Source: an uncultured Flavobacterium sp.
GTDB lineage: Bacteria > Bacteroidota > Bacteroidia > Flavobacteriales > Flavobacteriaceae
Length of the DNA stretch: 6,224 nt
Reading direction: 5' to 3'
Assembly (NCBI GenBank): GCA_946480635.1
Contig: CAMLKV010000143.1
Coordinates: forward strand, 1-6,224
Part shown: positions 5,951-6,224 of the stretch, one piece after another
Layout of the letters: each line of letters starts with the position of its first letter
Position numbering within the stretch: position 1 is the stretch's first letter
Translations under genes and position numbers: made by a program
The notes under the pieces: model-generated
The model's input: only the letters and a program-made list of their open reading frames with translations
What the model was told of the DNA's origin: nothing
The model's database searches: none

Positions 5951-5975
5951 AATCCCGATACGTTCGGGATTTTTT
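5951..5975 (+). terminator. Rho-independent terminator after the pseudouridine synthase gene
   Basis: AATCCCGA (5951-5958) pairs perfectly with TCGGGATT (5964-5971) around a 5-base loop (TACGT), giving an 8-bp stem with a C/G core. A run of T covers 5970-5975. It lies 5 bases after the stop codon. Confidence 0.9.
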
Positions 5976-5985
5976 AATACTAATT

Positions 5986-6224
5986 ATGACACCAGAAAAT
6001 TTACAGTCAATCGCCTTTAGATGGTTCGAAGCCTTTAACACAAAAGAATTAGAAAAATTATTATCGCTTTATGATGATGAAGCAAAGCATTTTAGCCCTA
6101 AACTAAAAATACGACAACCAGAAACTAATGGGTTGGTTGTGGGTAAACAAGCCATGCGAGAGTGGTGGCAAGATGCATTTGACAGATTGCCAAGTTTGCA
6201 TTACAAAGTAACATCACTAACGGC
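5986..6224 (+). CDS. N-terminal part of an NTF2/SnoaL-like protein (3' end outside window)
   Basis: An open frame runs from ATG at 5986 to the right edge, giving 79 complete codons. The sequence begins MTPENLQSIAFRWFEAFNTK, then LLSLYDDEAKHFSP, and later GLVVGKQAMREWWQDAFDRLP. A leading helix with a W-F-x-A-F-N pattern, then LYDDEA.H.SP, then G.....REWW fits the cone-shaped NTF2-like (SnoaL-like) fold of small proteins of 110-150 residues. These include polyketide cyclases, dehydratases, isomerases and many proteins of unknown role, so no reaction can be assigned. The family call rests on pattern memory from about half the protein. The ATG is only 10 bases after the T-run of the preceding terminator, and I see no TAnnTTTG box or Shine-Dalgarno sequence in front of it. 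Confidence 0.75.
   Translation, partial: MTPENLQSIAFRWFEAFNTKELEKLLSLYDDEAKHFSPKLKIRQPETNGLVVGKQAMREWWQDAFDRLPSLHYKVTSLT

Overview
The window looks like ordinary chromosomal DNA from a Flavobacterium-like member of the Bacteroidota (family Flavobacteriaceae). The reasons are the strong A+T bias, a type IX secretion (T9SS) C-terminal sorting tail at the left edge, promoter boxes of the Bacteroidota type (TAnnTTTG), an almost complete lack of strong Shine-Dalgarno sequences, and a mevalonate-pathway gene set of the flavobacterial kind. I see no phage, insertion sequence, CRISPR array, tRNA or rRNA, and no clearly new system.

Layout. The 3' end of a secreted T9SS cargo gene (2-241) is followed by a strong, nearly symmetrical terminator hairpin (284-319) and a gene-free A+T-rich stretch (320-604). 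A leftward tspO gene (605-1087, TTG start) converges on that stretch. tspO is divergent from a rightward block that starts with mvaD (1170-2249, diphosphomevalonate decarboxylase). The block continues with a GHMP-fold mevalonate kinase (2296-3234), a UbiA-family membrane prenyltransferase resembling archaeal digeranylgeranylglyceryl phosphate synthase (3279-4196) and an exported TPR protein (4193-4981) whose ATG overlaps the prenyltransferase stop (ATGA). An RsuA/RluB-family pseudouridine synthase (5025-5945) has its own promoter-like box and ends at a clear terminator (5951-5975). The 5' part of an NTF2/SnoaL-like gene (5986 onward) runs off the right edge.

How the genes fit together. MvaD and the kinase catalyse the last and first ATP-dependent steps from mevalonate to isopentenyl diphosphate; the phosphomevalonate kinase step and HMG-CoA reductase are not in this window. 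The UbiA enzyme would use a polyprenyl diphosphate made from that isopentenyl diphosphate. TspO, across the divergent promoter region, is a five-helix membrane protein of a family often linked to tetrapyrrole and isoprenoid metabolism. The TPR protein is coupled to the prenyltransferase but has no recognisable function. The pseudouridine synthase is probably a ribosomal-RNA modification enzyme unrelated to lipid synthesis.

The points most worth a second look are the ether-lipid-type prenyltransferase inside a mevalonate operon, the coupled TPR protein, the overlapping divergent promoters of tspO and mvaD, the unusual ATP-loop signature of the decarboxylase, and an 18-bp tandem repeat inside the pseudouridine synthase gene.
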